A DNA stretch of 64,000 nucleotides, taken from the NCBI RefSeq assembly GCF_028682455.1, contig NZ_JANHLD010000001.1, positions 496,001 through 560,000 of the forward strand, in the 5' to 3' direction. The notes under the pieces were generated by a model. That model was not told the origin of the DNA and did no database searches. It saw only the letters and a list, made by a program, of their open reading frames with translations. The translations under genes and the position numbers were made by a program. Position 1 is the stretch's first letter; every line of letters starts with the position of its first letter. Shown here one piece after another: positions 1 to 7,855 of this stretch. The DNA is from Pseudomonas putida (GTDB taxonomy: Bacteria > Pseudomonadota > Gammaproteobacteria > Pseudomonadales > Pseudomonadaceae).

Positions 1-308
1 TAAAGCAGGTGCGGGGCCCATTGGGCGATACCTTGCGGGCCGGTCGCGGTCTGCAGGATCAGGTCATAGTCGATCTGCACATCGCAAGGCAGTGGGCTGT
101 CGAGGTGGATATCGATCAGGTGCACGAAGGCCTGGCGACCGATAGGCACGACCTGGCAGTCGATGCTGGGTGCAATGCCTGCAGCACTTAGCGCAAGTTC
201 TGGCTGCACGGGCTGTGAAGCGACCAGCCAGAACACCATCCTTTGTGATTCGAGGCGGCGCAGCACGGGGCCGGCCAGTACTGCGGGTAGTGCAGAAGGT
301 TCAGGCAT
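1..308 (-). CDS. Probable PhoD-like alkaline phosphatase family protein, N-terminal part (runs off window)
   Basis: An open frame starts at an ATG at 308 (weak AGAG upstream) and is still open at base 1. The about 102 visible residues begin MPEPSALPAVLAGPVLRRLE, then SQRMVFWLVAS, the start of a beta-rich N-terminal domain. From memory this opening resembles pseudomonad alkaline phosphatase D / metallophosphatase proteins found near tal. The catalytic metal-binding part lies outside the window, so the function is tentative. Its start faces the tal stop across a REP hairpin; both genes are on the minus strand. Confidence 0.5.
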   Translation of the reverse strand, partial: MPEPSALPAVLAGPVLRRLESQRMVFWLVASQPVQPELALSAAGIAPSIDCQVVPIGRQAFVHLIDIHLDSPLPCDVQIDYDLILQTATGPQGIAQWAPHLL

Positions 309-334
309 CAGATCTCTGAAAGCAAAGTCGAAAG

Positions 335-389
335 CATCGCGGGTCAAGCCCGCTCCTACCGGCTGGAGGAGCGGACTTGACCCGCGATG
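335..389. repeat. REP-type inverted repeat downstream of tal
   Basis: A perfect 14-bp inverted repeat (335-348 with 376-389, arm CATCGCGGGTCAAG) encloses a second pairing, CCGCTCC with GGAGCGG. This is the form of a Pseudomonas REP pair and could act as a terminator or mRNA stabiliser after tal. It belongs to a different REP family from the array at 54.2-55.0 kb. Confidence 0.75.
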
Positions 390-459
390 TGGCCTTCAAG
401 GCCGCAAAAAGGAAAGAATGCTCCGCATTCCTCGCCTCAGTGGCAAACGTCGATTTGTA

Positions 460-1386
460 TCAGGCTTTTGCAGCCAGCAAGGCCTCAAGTTTTTCCTGGT
501 CCCGTGCAAACTGGCGAATCCCCTCGGCCAGCTTCTCGGTGGCCATGGCGTCTTCGTTGGACGCCCAGCGGAATTGCGCCTCGGTCAGTTGCTGGCGCGT
601 TTCGCCCTTGTTGCCCGGCTTGAGGATACGCGGCAGGTCGCCCTGGTCGTCGCTCAGCTGTTGCAGCAGTTCAGGGCTGATGGTCAGCCGGTCGCAGCCA
701 GCCAGCTGCTCGATCTGGCCAATGTTGCGAAAGCTCGCCCCCATCACCACGGTGTTGTAACCGTTGGTCTTGTAGTAGTCGTAGATCCGCGTCACCGACT
801 GCACGCCAGGATCTTCGGCGCCCACATACTCCTTGCCGGTGGACTTCTTGTACCAGTCGTAGATACGGCCCACGAACGGTGAAATCAGGAACACCCCGGC
901 GTCGGCACAGGCTTGGGCCTGGGCGAAGGAGAACAGCAGTGTCAGGTTGGTCTGGATGCCTTCCTTCTCCAGCTTCTCGGCAGCACGAATGCCTTCCCAG
1001 GTGGAGGCCAGCTTGATCAGCACGCGATCGCGGCCAACGCCGGCTTTTTCGTACAGCTCGATCAAATGGCGGGCCTTGGCCAGCATGGCAGGCTCATCAA
1101 ATGACAGGCGGGCATCGACTTCGGTAGAGATACGCCCCGGAATCACCTTGAGAATGCCGGCGCCAATGGCCACGGCGAAGGTGTCACAGGCCAGGCCGAC
1201 ATCGCCTTTGCCGTGCTCGACCGACTGCTTGAGCAGATCGGCATAACCGGGCATGGCGGCGGCCTTGAGCAATAGCGAGGGGTTGGTGGTGGCATCGACC
1301 GGTTTGAGGCGGCTGATGGCATCAATATCACCAGTGTCGGCAACCACAGTGGTGAACTGCTTGAGTTGTTCCAGCTTGGAGGTCAT
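460..1386 (-). CDS. tal: Transaldolase
   Basis: Encodes a 308-residue class I transaldolase of the pentose phosphate pathway (transfers dihydroxyacetone from sedoheptulose-7-P to glyceraldehyde-3-P; cytosolic). Visible family motifs are [13 protein letters not shown] near the N-terminus, the Schiff-base lysine segment [23 protein letters not shown] and [14 protein letters not shown]. Length matches E. coli TalB. I chose the ATG at 1386 because [12 protein letters not shown] is the usual start; an in-frame ATG at 1419 would add 11 unconserved residues. It lies just downstream of dusA on the same strand. Confidence 0.97.
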   Translation of the reverse strand: MTSKLEQLKQFTTVVADTGDIDAISRLKPVDATTNPSLLLKAAAMPGYADLLKQSVEHGKGDVGLACDTFAVAIGAGILKVIPGRISTEVDARLSFDEPAMLAKARHLIELYEKAGVGRDRVLIKLASTWEGIRAAEKLEKEGIQTNLTLLFSFAQAQACADAGVFLISPFVGRIYDWYKKSTGKEYVGAEDPGVQSVTRIYDYYKTNGYNTVVMGASFRNIGQIEQLAGCDRLTISPELLQQLSDDQGDLPRILKPGNKGETRQQLTEAQFRWASNEDAMATEKLAEGIRQFARDQEKLEALLAAKA

Positions 1387-1510
1387 GGGCGTGCTCTGTC
1401 CTGTGCGATGGATCGACATTACCCGAGCGTTGCCAGCCGCTCAAGGGCTGGCGGGCAAGCAGGGGCAATGGATAAGGCTTCGAGTCCGCAAGCCCGCACA
1501 GGTTCCGGAG

Positions 1511-2521
1511 CTAGCGACCTTGCAGCAGCTCGCCGGCCTGGTCGAGCAGGGCCAGTGGGTCGTGGGTCTTGTGGATATCCACCGAGAGCAACTGACGGAA
1601 CTTGCGTGCCCCCGGGAAGCCCTGGCCGAGGCCGAGAATGTGCCGGGTCACATGGTGCATGGCACCGCCCGACGCCAGGTGCGCGGCGATATAAGGACGC
1701 AACTTGGCCAGCGCCTCGCTGCGGCTGATCACCGGTGCCTGGCTGCCGAACAGTTGCTGGTCGACTTCGGCCAGCACATACGGATTGTGATAGGCCTCGC
1801 GCCCCAGCATCACCCCGTCGAACGTCTGCAGATGTTCCTGGCATTCGGCCAGTGTCTTGATACCGCCATTGAGCACGATCTCAAGATCAGGGAAATCCGC
1901 TTTCAACTGCGCGGCCACGTCATAACGCAGTGGCGGAATCTCACGGTTTTCCTTCGGCGACAACCCTTCAAGAATCGCAATGCGCGCATGCACGGTAAAA
2001 CTGCGGCAACCCGCGTCACGCACCTGGCCAACGAAATCGCATAGCTCGGCATAACTGTCGCGACCGTTGATCCCGATACGATGCTTGACCGTGACCGGAA
2101 TCTGCACCGCATCCTGCATCGCCTTGACGCAATCACCCACCAGCGCCGGGTGCCCCATCAGGCAGGCACCGATCATATTGTTCTGCACCCGATCACTGGG
2201 GCAGCCGACATTGAGGTTCACCTCATCGTAGCCAGCGTCCTGGGCCAGCCTGGCGCACGCAGCCAGATCTGCCGGCACGCTGCCGCCCAGTTGCAAGGCC
2301 AGGGGGTGTTCGGCTTCGTCATGGCGCAGAAAGCGTTCGGTGTCGCCGTGCAGCAGGGCGCCGGTGGTGACCATTTCGGTGTAGAGCAGGGCATTGCTGG
2401 AGAGTAGGCGCAGGAAGAACCTGCAATGCCTATCCGTCCAGTCCATCATCGGCGCTACGCTGAAGCGGCGGGAGGGCTCAGGGCGCGTGTTTTGTGGATT
2501 TGAGGCTGTTTCTAGGGTCAT
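1511..2521 (-). CDS. dusA: tRNA-dihydrouridine(20/20a) synthase DusA
   Basis: Encodes 336 residues, an FMN-dependent enzyme that reduces uridine 20/20a in the tRNA D-loop. Motifs: FSVAPMMDWTDRHCRFF (FMN/substrate N-terminus), NLNVGCPSDRVQ (catalytic Cys), TVKHRIG and NGGIKT. The first dozen residues (MTLETASNPQNT) lie outside the att core on the prophage side, so the integrated element has supplied a new 5' end. The original 5' end survives at 44723-44640. The gene therefore still encodes a full-length enzyme, but from a phage-derived start and promoter. Confidence 0.97.
   Translation of the reverse strand: MTLETASNPQNTRPEPSRRFSVAPMMDWTDRHCRFFLRLLSSNALLYTEMVTTGALLHGDTERFLRHDEAEHPLALQLGGSVPADLAACARLAQDAGYDEVNLNVGCPSDRVQNNMIGACLMGHPALVGDCVKAMQDAVQIPVTVKHRIGINGRDSYAELCDFVGQVRDAGCRSFTVHARIAILEGLSPKENREIPPLRYDVAAQLKADFPDLEIVLNGGIKTLAECQEHLQTFDGVMLGREAYHNPYVLAEVDQQLFGSQAPVISRSEALAKLRPYIAAHLASGGAMHHVTRHILGLGQGFPGARKFRQLLSVDIHKTHDPLALLDQAGELLQGR
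2438..2485. other. attL core (inside dusA codons)
   Basis: These 48 bp recur at 44640-44687 with two mismatches. They encode dusA residues around RPEPSRRFSVAPMMDW. The 5' end of dusA is a known integration hotspot for a family of dusA-associated integrases. Recombination here swaps the first codons of the gene rather than destroying it. Confidence 0.9.
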
Positions 2522-2538
2522 TCTGGTCTACGCATTTT

Positions 2539-2619
2539 TGTACCATTTTCCGGGGTTTTTGGGCGTTTTTGGTGTGACGGTGGTACGATGTACCACCGCC
2601 AATTACGCTTGTACCACCG
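2539..2619. promoter_or_regulatory. Integrase arm-type sites / inverted repeat upstream of int
   Basis: An inverted repeat with 9-bp arms (CGGTGGTAC, gat, GTACCACCG; 2578-2598) is followed by another GTACCACCG at 2611-2619; TTGTACCA lies at 2539-2546. The complement, TGGTACAA, occurs twice near attR (44565-44583). Shared short repeats at both ends fit integrase/excisionase arm sites, or an operator for int and the phage-derived dusA promoter. Confidence 0.5.
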
Positions 2620-2625
2620 AAAATC

Positions 2626-3747
2626 ATGGCAACGATCAGAGCAAGGAAAAAGGCCGATGGGACGGTGAGTTATACCGTCCAGATCCGCCTCAAGAAAAAG
2701 GGTGTCATAGTCTACCAAGAAGCCCAGACGTTCGCCCGAAAGCAGGCGGCTCAGGCGTGGGCGAAGCGACGGGAGACTGAGTTGGCTGTTCCCGGTGCAA
2801 TCGAGCGGGCCAGCCGAAAAGGGCACACTATCAACGAAATGATAGATCGCTATCTGGTCGAGGCCGAGAAAGCCCGGCCCTTGGGCGAGACCAAGCGGCG
2901 CACCCTCAGCGCTATCAAGAAAAGCTACCTAGGTGAAAAGGTCGACTCGGCAATCAGTCAGCAAGTGCTAGTGGACTATGCACTGTGGCGCATGAGTCCA
3001 GACGGGGGAGGGATTAAGCCGCAGACGGCCGGCAATGACTTGGCGCACTTGGGCTCAGTGTTGTCGTTGGCCAGGGCGGCTTGGGGCTATGAGATTGATC
3101 CCCAGGCAATGCCTGATGCGCGGCTCGTGCTCAAGAAGTTCGGCTACAACATGAAAAGCCGTGAGCGAGATCGGCGGCCTACGTTGGAAGAGTTAGATAA
3201 GGTGTTGAAGCACTTCTTCGAGATGCTAGAGCGTCGACCCAGCGTTATACATATGCCCAAGGTATTAGCGTTCGCTATTTATTCTACGCGACGGATGGAT
3301 GAGATCACCCGCATTCGATGGGAGGATCTGGACGAGCATCAGCAGGCTGTGAAAGTGCGGGACATGAAAAACCCTGGTCAGAAGATCGGCAATGACGTCT
3401 GGTGTTACTTGCCCGATGAAGCTTGGATTGTTGTGCAGAGTATGCCCCGGGAGTGTGCCGAGATATTCCCGTACAATACGGATTCAATAGGCACAGCCTG
3501 GTCAAAGGCGTGCAAGATGACCGGCATCTTGGATCTGCACTTTCATGACTTGCGCCACGAAGGGGTGAGCCGGTTGTTTGAAATGGACTGGGACATTCCG
3601 AGGGTTTCGAGTGTGTCTGGTCACCGCGACTGGAATTCGCTACGGCGTTATACCCATTTGCGTGGGCGCGGGGATCGGTACAAGGATTGGAAGTGGTTGG
3701 ATCAGATTATCCAGGCGCCGGTTAAACTCGGCGCCCGGGTAGGCTAG
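2626..3747 (+). CDS. int: Phage tyrosine integrase
   Basis: Encodes 373 residues of the tyrosine-recombinase family, which catalyses integration and excision between attP and the dusA attB. The N-terminal part (about 1-80) is Lys/Arg-rich and DNA-binding; a SAM-like core-binding domain follows (about 65-170). The catalytic domain shows Arg in STRRMDEI (about 222), HDLRH (307-311), SGHRDW (His333) and the nucleophile in RRYTHL (Tyr342). It starts at an ATG right after the arm-site repeats and reads away from attL. Confidence 0.95.
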   Translation: MATIRARKKADGTVSYTVQIRLKKKGVIVYQEAQTFARKQAAQAWAKRRETELAVPGAIERASRKGHTINEMIDRYLVEAEKARPLGETKRRTLSAIKKSYLGEKVDSAISQQVLVDYALWRMSPDGGGIKPQTAGNDLAHLGSVLSLARAAWGYEIDPQAMPDARLVLKKFGYNMKSRERDRRPTLEELDKVLKHFFEMLERRPSVIHMPKVLAFAIYSTRRMDEITRIRWEDLDEHQQAVKVRDMKNPGQKIGNDVWCYLPDEAWIVVQSMPRECAEIFPYNTDSIGTAWSKACKMTGILDLHFHDLRHEGVSRLFEMDWDIPRVSSVSGHRDWNSLRRYTHLRGRGDRYKDWKWLDQIIQAPVKLGARVG

Positions 3748-4023
3748 TTAGCCTGCACGTAGAGGTTTGTTCAGTTGCGCGCATTCGAGGCGCGCAGCTT
3801 CCCTCTGCCGGTCCAGGTAGAGGGCCAGATCAGCGATGTGCACGCCTCTGGCACTTTTCTGGCTAGCTTCGAGCCTGGTGATCGGGAGCTGGATTTGCCC
3901 GGCCAGCACCTTGCGTTGAAACATATCGGGCGTCAGGTGCGTGAAATAGTCGGTGCACACCTGCTCTATTGAGATGATGGCTTTGCCGTTGTATTGCGCC
4001 ATCAGAACGAAAGCGGTGTTCAT
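3748..4023 (-). CDS. PrtN-like pyocin activator family protein
   Basis: Encodes 91 residues starting MNTAFVLMAQYNGKAIISIE, ending in a segment with VHIADLALYLDRQREAARLE. This is the pattern of the PrtN family, small transcription activators of pyocin and prophage late genes. The ATG at 4023 has a strong GGGGAGA upstream; an upstream in-frame ATG would add 30 unconserved residues. It is the last gene of the leftward early operon and overlaps its upstream neighbour by 4 bases. Confidence 0.85.
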   Translation of the reverse strand: MNTAFVLMAQYNGKAIISIEQVCTDYFTHLTPDMFQRKVLAGQIQLPITRLEASQKSARGVHIADLALYLDRQREAARLECAQLNKPLRAG

Positions 4024-4226
4024 GGGTGTCTCCCCTGTGTTCGTTTTGCGGCCACGTTCGCCATGTACGCTGCCCACTTGTCGCCCTCCCTCTGTTGGCG
4101 GATACGACTGCACTTCGTGTGCCGGCGGGTCGACCTACCGTTGCCGCAGACATCGCAGATGGCGGGTAGGTCGAGACTGTGCGAGGCCATGGGAGGGCGG
4201 ATGCGTGTGATTGCCTTGCTGGTCAT
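4020..4226 (-). CDS. Small phage protein with CxxC...HxxC motif
   Basis: Encodes 68 residues (MTSKAITRIRPP...). The centre reads AICDVCGNGRSTRRHTKC, a probable zinc site (C-x2-C, then H-x2-C), followed by a basic stretch. The same motif occurs at the N-terminus of the protein at 4981-5904, so the two share a domain. SD AGGGAG precedes the ATG at 4226. It is part of a chain of 4-base overlaps. Function unknown; a DNA- or RNA-binding role is plausible. Confidence 0.7.
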   Translation of the reverse strand: MTSKAITRIRPPMASHSLDLPAICDVCGNGRSTRRHTKCSRIRQQREGDKWAAYMANVAAKRTQGRHP

Positions 4227-4984
4227 GGCATCTCCCTCTGGAACTCGACGACCCAGACCCAGGGATTGGCGTCCCAGTTGCCTCCAGTTGAGTTCCATAG
4301 GCCTGCAAAACCGAGAATCTCCGCTTCCCGGCAGAGGTGGCGGACAGGGGATGTCTCCAAGTGTTGGCGGCAGATCTCGCCGTCCACGCCTTCAGCTACC
4401 GCTTGGTCCGGTGTGATGTGCTGCAGGCGTTGGACGCGCACATCCGTGATCTCCAGCAGGATGCGGCTGGCCCAGCGTGGCATATGGATGCTCGGCACCC
4501 ATCCGGTGTAACCGCTCTCGGCTGCCCAGGTGCTGCCGTGTTCAGGGTCGGGCTGCAAGCAGCGGTAGGGGTGTGCATGGCTGTGATAGACCACTGGGTA
4601 AGGCCCGTCAGCTCGATAGATTGTTCGGTAGGTGACGCCGGGTGGGCCAGGAATGCCAGACCGTCCAGCTTGTGAGTAGCGGCCGTCTGCCACTTGCACG
4701 GGGTGTACGTCTTGCCAGCTTTCGCGCACCCACAGGCGGTCGCCTGGCTGGCCGAATGGGCACTTGAAGTCCCAGCCATTGCTAGGCACTCCGTTCAAGT
4801 GCCCGAGTTGAGGCCGCCAGTACCAATCGACAGTTGCGGGGCCGTGTGGATAGTCACGGCGCGGGATCGCGTCGGTTACCGGCACACCAGGCTGATGCTT
4901 GACCGCCCGACGCGTTACCGTCTTCCGGCCTTCCAGCAGGGCGCGAATCATGGTGCTGTTGAACAGGATTGGGCGCTCTTTCAT
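4223..4984 (-). CDS. Conserved phage protein (ASCH-like)
   Basis: Encodes 253 residues beginning MKERPILFNSTMIRALLEGRK, then TVTRRAVK, with GQPGDRLWVRESW near residue 95 and SIHMPRWASRILLEITDVRV in the second half. This arrangement is common in phage proteins of Pseudomonas and related hosts and recalls the ASCH/PUA-like fold (possible RNA or modified-base binding), but no biochemical role is established. Starts and stops overlap both neighbours by 4 bases, so it is translated as part of the leftward operon. Confidence 0.75.
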   Translation of the reverse strand: MKERPILFNSTMIRALLEGRKTVTRRAVKHQPGVPVTDAIPRRDYPHGPATVDWYWRPQLGHLNGVPSNGWDFKCPFGQPGDRLWVRESWQDVHPVQVADGRYSQAGRSGIPGPPGVTYRTIYRADGPYPVVYHSHAHPYRCLQPDPEHGSTWAAESGYTGWVPSIHMPRWASRILLEITDVRVQRLQHITPDQAVAEGVDGEICRQHLETSPVRHLCREAEILGFAGLWNSTGGNWDANPWVWVVEFQREMP

Positions 4985-5904
4985 GGCTTGCGCTCCAGGG
5001 CTGCGCGGGCTTCAAGCAGAGCATCGCCTTCGTCGGTGATTTCCCAATATGCTGGGCTTCGCTGCACTCGATTCAGTAGACCAAGTTGCACCAAAACGTC
5101 AAACCACGCCTTTCCAATATCAGCGCCCTGGCTGTCTTCTGCGCAATCACGAAAACGCTTGAGCTTTTTGATTACTCTCTGGGCGAAGCGGGGCAGCTCA
5201 ACGCGCTCAACCGGCGCACGCCGTATGTTACAGATCGCGACAGTTTCATCATCCAGAGTTACGACCGGGCCAAGTTCAGCTAGGGTCTTGATGGCCTCGG
5301 GATGATTCGCTTTCAGGGCCTCCCGCTCGGCCGACTTCCAGAGGTACACTCCTGTGCTGAGGGATTCAGCTCCTTTCTTGGCGTACTTAAGGAAATCCTT
5401 CGTGCGGCAATGTGGGCAGATGTAAAGCGGGTCGTCATCCTCCCCTTCGCCCGTGTTAGCGTTGTAAAGGTAGCCGCCAGGCTTGCACTGCCAGTCACCT
5501 GTCGAGTATCCGCACGCCTTCTTGCTCGGCTCTGCGTTGGCGGATAGGTTGCTGATCTCGGGCTTGCAGCCCTCAGCGTTTACCAGGCGGTGGCGCTCGA
5601 TCTCTGCGATCAGTTCCAGCACAGTCGTTGGCGGTACCGCCATACCGTAGTCATTCAGTGCCGCATAGTCGTGCTGATCGCGCTGCGCTGCTTCGGCCAA
5701 GGTCTTCAGTTTCAGGATGTTGATGTTCATACCTTGGTCATCCTGCTTGATGATGAACCCCGCTGCCTGGCGGATCTTGGAGCACTTGTCGTGGCCGCCC
5801 TTGCGCACACGGGGCTTGCTGCATACATCGCAAATTGCCGACATGGCTGGTCTGAACATGGTTTGCATGCCCTTGTGGCGGCGGATGCTTGGTTGGTAGG
5901 TCAT
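4981..5904 (-). CDS. Phage protein: zinc motif + Ea22-like segment + C-terminal winged-helix-like part
   Basis: Encodes 307 residues. Around residues 20-48 is AICDVCSKPRVRKGGHDKC, matching the motif in the gene at 4020-4226. Residues about 85-110 (VPPTTVLELIAEIERHR) resemble the small segment in phage Ea22-type proteins. A second Cys set, YICPHCRTKDF, lies near the middle. The C-terminus (about 265-307) looks like a winged helix. SD AGGAG precedes the ATG. Function unknown; likely a fused early-region adaptor. Confidence 0.65.
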   Translation of the reverse strand: MTYQPSIRRHKGMQTMFRPAMSAICDVCSKPRVRKGGHDKCSKIRQAAGFIIKQDDQGMNINILKLKTLAEAAQRDQHDYAALNDYGMAVPPTTVLELIAEIERHRLVNAEGCKPEISNLSANAEPSKKACGYSTGDWQCKPGGYLYNANTGEGEDDDPLYICPHCRTKDFLKYAKKGAESLSTGVYLWKSAEREALKANHPEAIKTLAELGPVVTLDDETVAICNIRRAPVERVELPRFAQRVIKKLKRFRDCAEDSQGADIGKAWFDVLVQLGLLNRVQRSPAYWEITDEGDALLEARAALERKP

Positions 5905-6401
5905 GCTGCCTCTCCTGTCTTACTGGTACCGGCAGGGGTGTTGCGTAGTTGGGAGTGGATGCGCCGGGCAAGGCTCTGAATGCTGAGACGGCCATTGTGG
6001 GCTCGGACACACCACGGCTCGGTCCCTTTCGCAGCTTCCCAAGTGCGCTGGGCCATCTGCAGAGTTTCTGCAGCTTTCGTCAGTTGCTCATAGTCACTTT
6101 TGGTTACCGCGAGCCCGGTGTAGGAAAGGATCCTGGCCTCCAGCTCTGCGTTGGTTGCCTTCAGTGCTGCCTTAATCTGAGCGAATCGCTTCTGCTCGGC
6201 TTCGCGTTCCTTGGCAAGGTGCGTGATGTCATTGCTTAGCGCTGTTGTGTGCCCCCGACTGAGTCGCTGCATCTCGATGAGGCCGGCGCTATACCCTGAG
6301 TTGTATGCACGCTGTCGGGTGGTGCGAAACAGGAATGGGAGAAATGCCAGGGTAAACAGCCACAGAGCGGCCAGGGCGAGGATGTAGTGTTGCTGTTGCA
6401 T
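5901..6401 (-). CDS. Membrane-anchored coiled-coil phage protein
   Basis: Encodes 166 residues. A hydrophobic N-terminal helix (about 5-24, ILALAALWLFTLAFLPFLF) is followed by a basic stretch and a long charged helix (about 50-130), probably a coiled coil. The ATG at 6401 has GGAG upstream; an upstream in-frame ATG would add 12 polar residues before the membrane helix. It overlaps the next gene by 4 bases. Unknown function in the early leftward operon. Confidence 0.65.
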   Translation of the reverse strand: MQQQHYILALAALWLFTLAFLPFLFRTTRQRAYNSGYSAGLIEMQRLSRGHTTALSNDITHLAKEREAEQKRFAQIKAALKATNAELEARILSYTGLAVTKSDYEQLTKAAETLQMAQRTWEAAKGTEPWCVRAHNGRLSIQSLARRIHSQLRNTPAGTSKTGEAA

Positions 6402-6494
6402 GTGTTGTGCTCCAGATGTCACTCGGCACCAAGCCATGAAGCCGTGGTGAGGGCTTGGTGCCGAGCAAAGTGTCCCTGCGGGCCGGGACCGCCT

Positions 6495-6734
6495 TTAAGT
6501 CGCTTGCTTCGCTTGCGTATCGAGGAAGTCAGCGAGGTCGTGTAGGTACACCACTGGCTTGGCTCGTGCGGAGTTATGCGGCTTGCTGAGCTTGAGCCCG
6601 ATCCGTTTGGCTTTAATCAGCTCGCGCAGACGGCGATCTGTTTTGATGTGCGGGAAGTAGTGTTCTCGCACAGCGCTCAGCGTCGGGCAGGGAGTGGGGA
6701 ACTGCTTGCGTAGCTGTGCCAATGTGTCGGTCAT
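6495..6734 (-). CDS. Second PrtN-like small protein
   Basis: Encodes 79 residues. The core TLSAVREHYFPHIKTDRRLR followed by VVYLHDLADFLDTQ follows the layout of PrtN proteins (a ...DYF-like segment, basic helix, then HxxDLADxxD), though it lacks the MAQYNG opening. So one operon holds two PrtN-type proteins. It overlaps the upstream gene by 4 bases; about 90 bases separate it from the next gene. Confidence 0.6.
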   Translation of the reverse strand: MTDTLAQLRKQFPTPCPTLSAVREHYFPHIKTDRRLRELIKAKRIGLKLSKPHNSARAKPVVYLHDLADFLDTQAKQAT

Positions 6735-7240
6735 GGACGCCCCCCGCCCCCCTCTTGTTTTGGCCGGAGCTGAGTGCGGATGACCTCGGCAAGGTGGTCC
6801 TTGCAGGTACCCTTTGCGGCGGCACAGACGTCCCCCTGGTCGTTGGTCACGACGGCGCCGAAAGGGTGGACTGGGTCCGTTGTAGGTGTGATGTAAGCGA
6901 TCTGGTTGGCATCAATGAGGCCGTTCAGGTGCTCCAGTGCCTCCAGCATGGCGATGGCTTGCTCGGACTGGCGCCCAGACTCAGTGCGACCGTTGGCAAG
7001 ATCCTGGATGAAGTCTCGAAGATGTTGGTATTTGGCTGTGTCATCGCGCTGAAGGGTGAGCGAGCCTTTCTGCGGGCCAAACGTCACCGTTACCCGATGA
7101 GTTTCGGCGTCAGTCTCGATCATGACTTCGGCATTGATGGTCGCTTCGGGGCGCTGAACTGGGCAGATGGTTTCGCCGCCTTGGTCCAAGGCGTGCTGAA
7201 GCAGCATCACGTTGCGGAGAGGAACGATGTATTCGCTCAC
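6731..7240 (-). CDS. Phage protein of unknown function
   Basis: Encodes 169 residues if started at the GTG at 7240 (VSEYIVPLRNVMLLQHALDQ), which has a good GGAGGTG upstream and overlaps the previous stop by 4 bases. A longer frame to 7462 would run through the promoter and is unlikely. No catalytic motif recognised; the C-terminal part has paired Cys (DVCAAAKGTC). Confidence 0.6.
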   Translation of the reverse strand: MSEYIVPLRNVMLLQHALDQGGETICPVQRPEATINAEVMIETDAETHRVTVTFGPQKGSLTLQRDDTAKYQHLRDFIQDLANGRTESGRQSEQAIAMLEALEHLNGLIDANQIAYITPTTDPVHPFGAVVTNDQGDVCAAAKGTCKDHLAEVIRTQLRPKQEGGGGRP

Positions 7241-7398
7241 GCAGCACCTCCGCTCTGAACGGCTCGGGCGTGCCCATTGGGCGAAACGATGATTTGCAGG
7301 CCGGTACGGCGCTGGAAGGCGTCGACAGTGGCGGGGCGGCTGCAGGTGGACGGGTGTAGGTAGACCGTGCAGGTCGAATGACGATTTTTGGCTTGCAT
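7237..7398 (-). CDS. Small first gene of the leftward early operon
   Basis: Encodes 53 residues (MQAKNRHSTCTVYLHPSTC, then RPATVDAFQRRTGLQIIVSP). The ATG at 7398 has AGAGGTCC upstream, inside the 3' arm of an inverted repeat. It is the first gene after the inferred leftward promoter. Small unknown phage protein. Confidence 0.6.
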   Translation of the reverse strand: MQAKNRHSTCTVYLHPSTCSRPATVDAFQRRTGLQIIVSPNGHARAVQSGGAA

Positions 7399-7400
7399 GC

Positions 7401-7433
7401 CTGGACCTCTGTGGTGAGAAGGTTGCGGTCCAG
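7401..7433 (-). other. Inverted repeat with CTTCTCACCACA loop in the left leader
   Basis: Read on the minus strand: CTGGACC, a 19-nt loop containing CCTTCTCACCACA, then GGTCCAG, which holds the SD of the first gene. The loop shares 13 bases with the second hairpin downstream of cro (11063-11098) and 9 (CTCACCACA) with the first. From the promoter position, transcription may start inside the 5' arm, so RNA folding of this copy is uncertain. Confidence 0.5.
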
Positions 7434-7476
7434 ACAATACTCAAACGAATTAACGTGGTCAATACTTATGCGTATT
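7434..7476 (-). promoter_or_regulatory. Leftward early promoter with two repressor operators
   Basis: On the minus strand TTGACC (7462-7457), a 17-bp spacer and TATTGT (7439-7434) make a good sigma-70 promoter. It is covered by AATAC-N6-GTATT (7461-7476) and a weaker copy AATAC-N6-GAATT (7436-7451). The same operator sits at the cro promoter, so the CI-like repressor probably silences both. Confidence 0.7.
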
Positions 7477-7584
7477 GATTGAGTGGGTGATTGAGGGTTA
7501 GAAGATCTGGGTATTCATAAAAGGTTGTTGATGGTCTCCCGACTCTCCGTTGCTACAACTGCTTTTTGATTTCGAGAAAAGATG

Positions 7585-7677
7585 TTGACAGTCATGGGGC
7601 AAGGCGTTAGAGTTCATCTCAGGTGCTGAACACACCTCTCTAGGCGGAAGCCGCTCCCGAAAGTCAAAGCGGCTTTT
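7585..7677 (+). ncRNA. Candidate short transcript: promoter plus early terminator
   Basis: TTGACA (7585-7590), 17 bp, TAGAGT (7608-7613) form a strong promoter. About 7 nt later an RNA would begin that holds a small hairpin (AGGTG...CACCT) and then AAGCCGCT (7648-7655) / AGCGGCTT (7668-7675) followed by T's, a Rho-independent terminator. The result would be a transcript of about 60 nt, or an attenuated leader for the antirepressor gene at 7856. No annotated homologue is known to me. Confidence 0.45.
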
Positions 7678-7855
7678 TCACGTCCGTAGGTTTTGCGCTG
7701 CCTTCCAATGCGGGACAATGCATGCTTATGGCCGGGTGGCGCGCAGCTATACAAGACCCTTCGGGGAAATCTGCGGGCCGTCCTAGAGCGGTGTTCAAGC
7801 GCCCGGCCGCCTCTCTGAACAGGAGGCGAAATTGAACGATCTCTAGGAGGCCATC

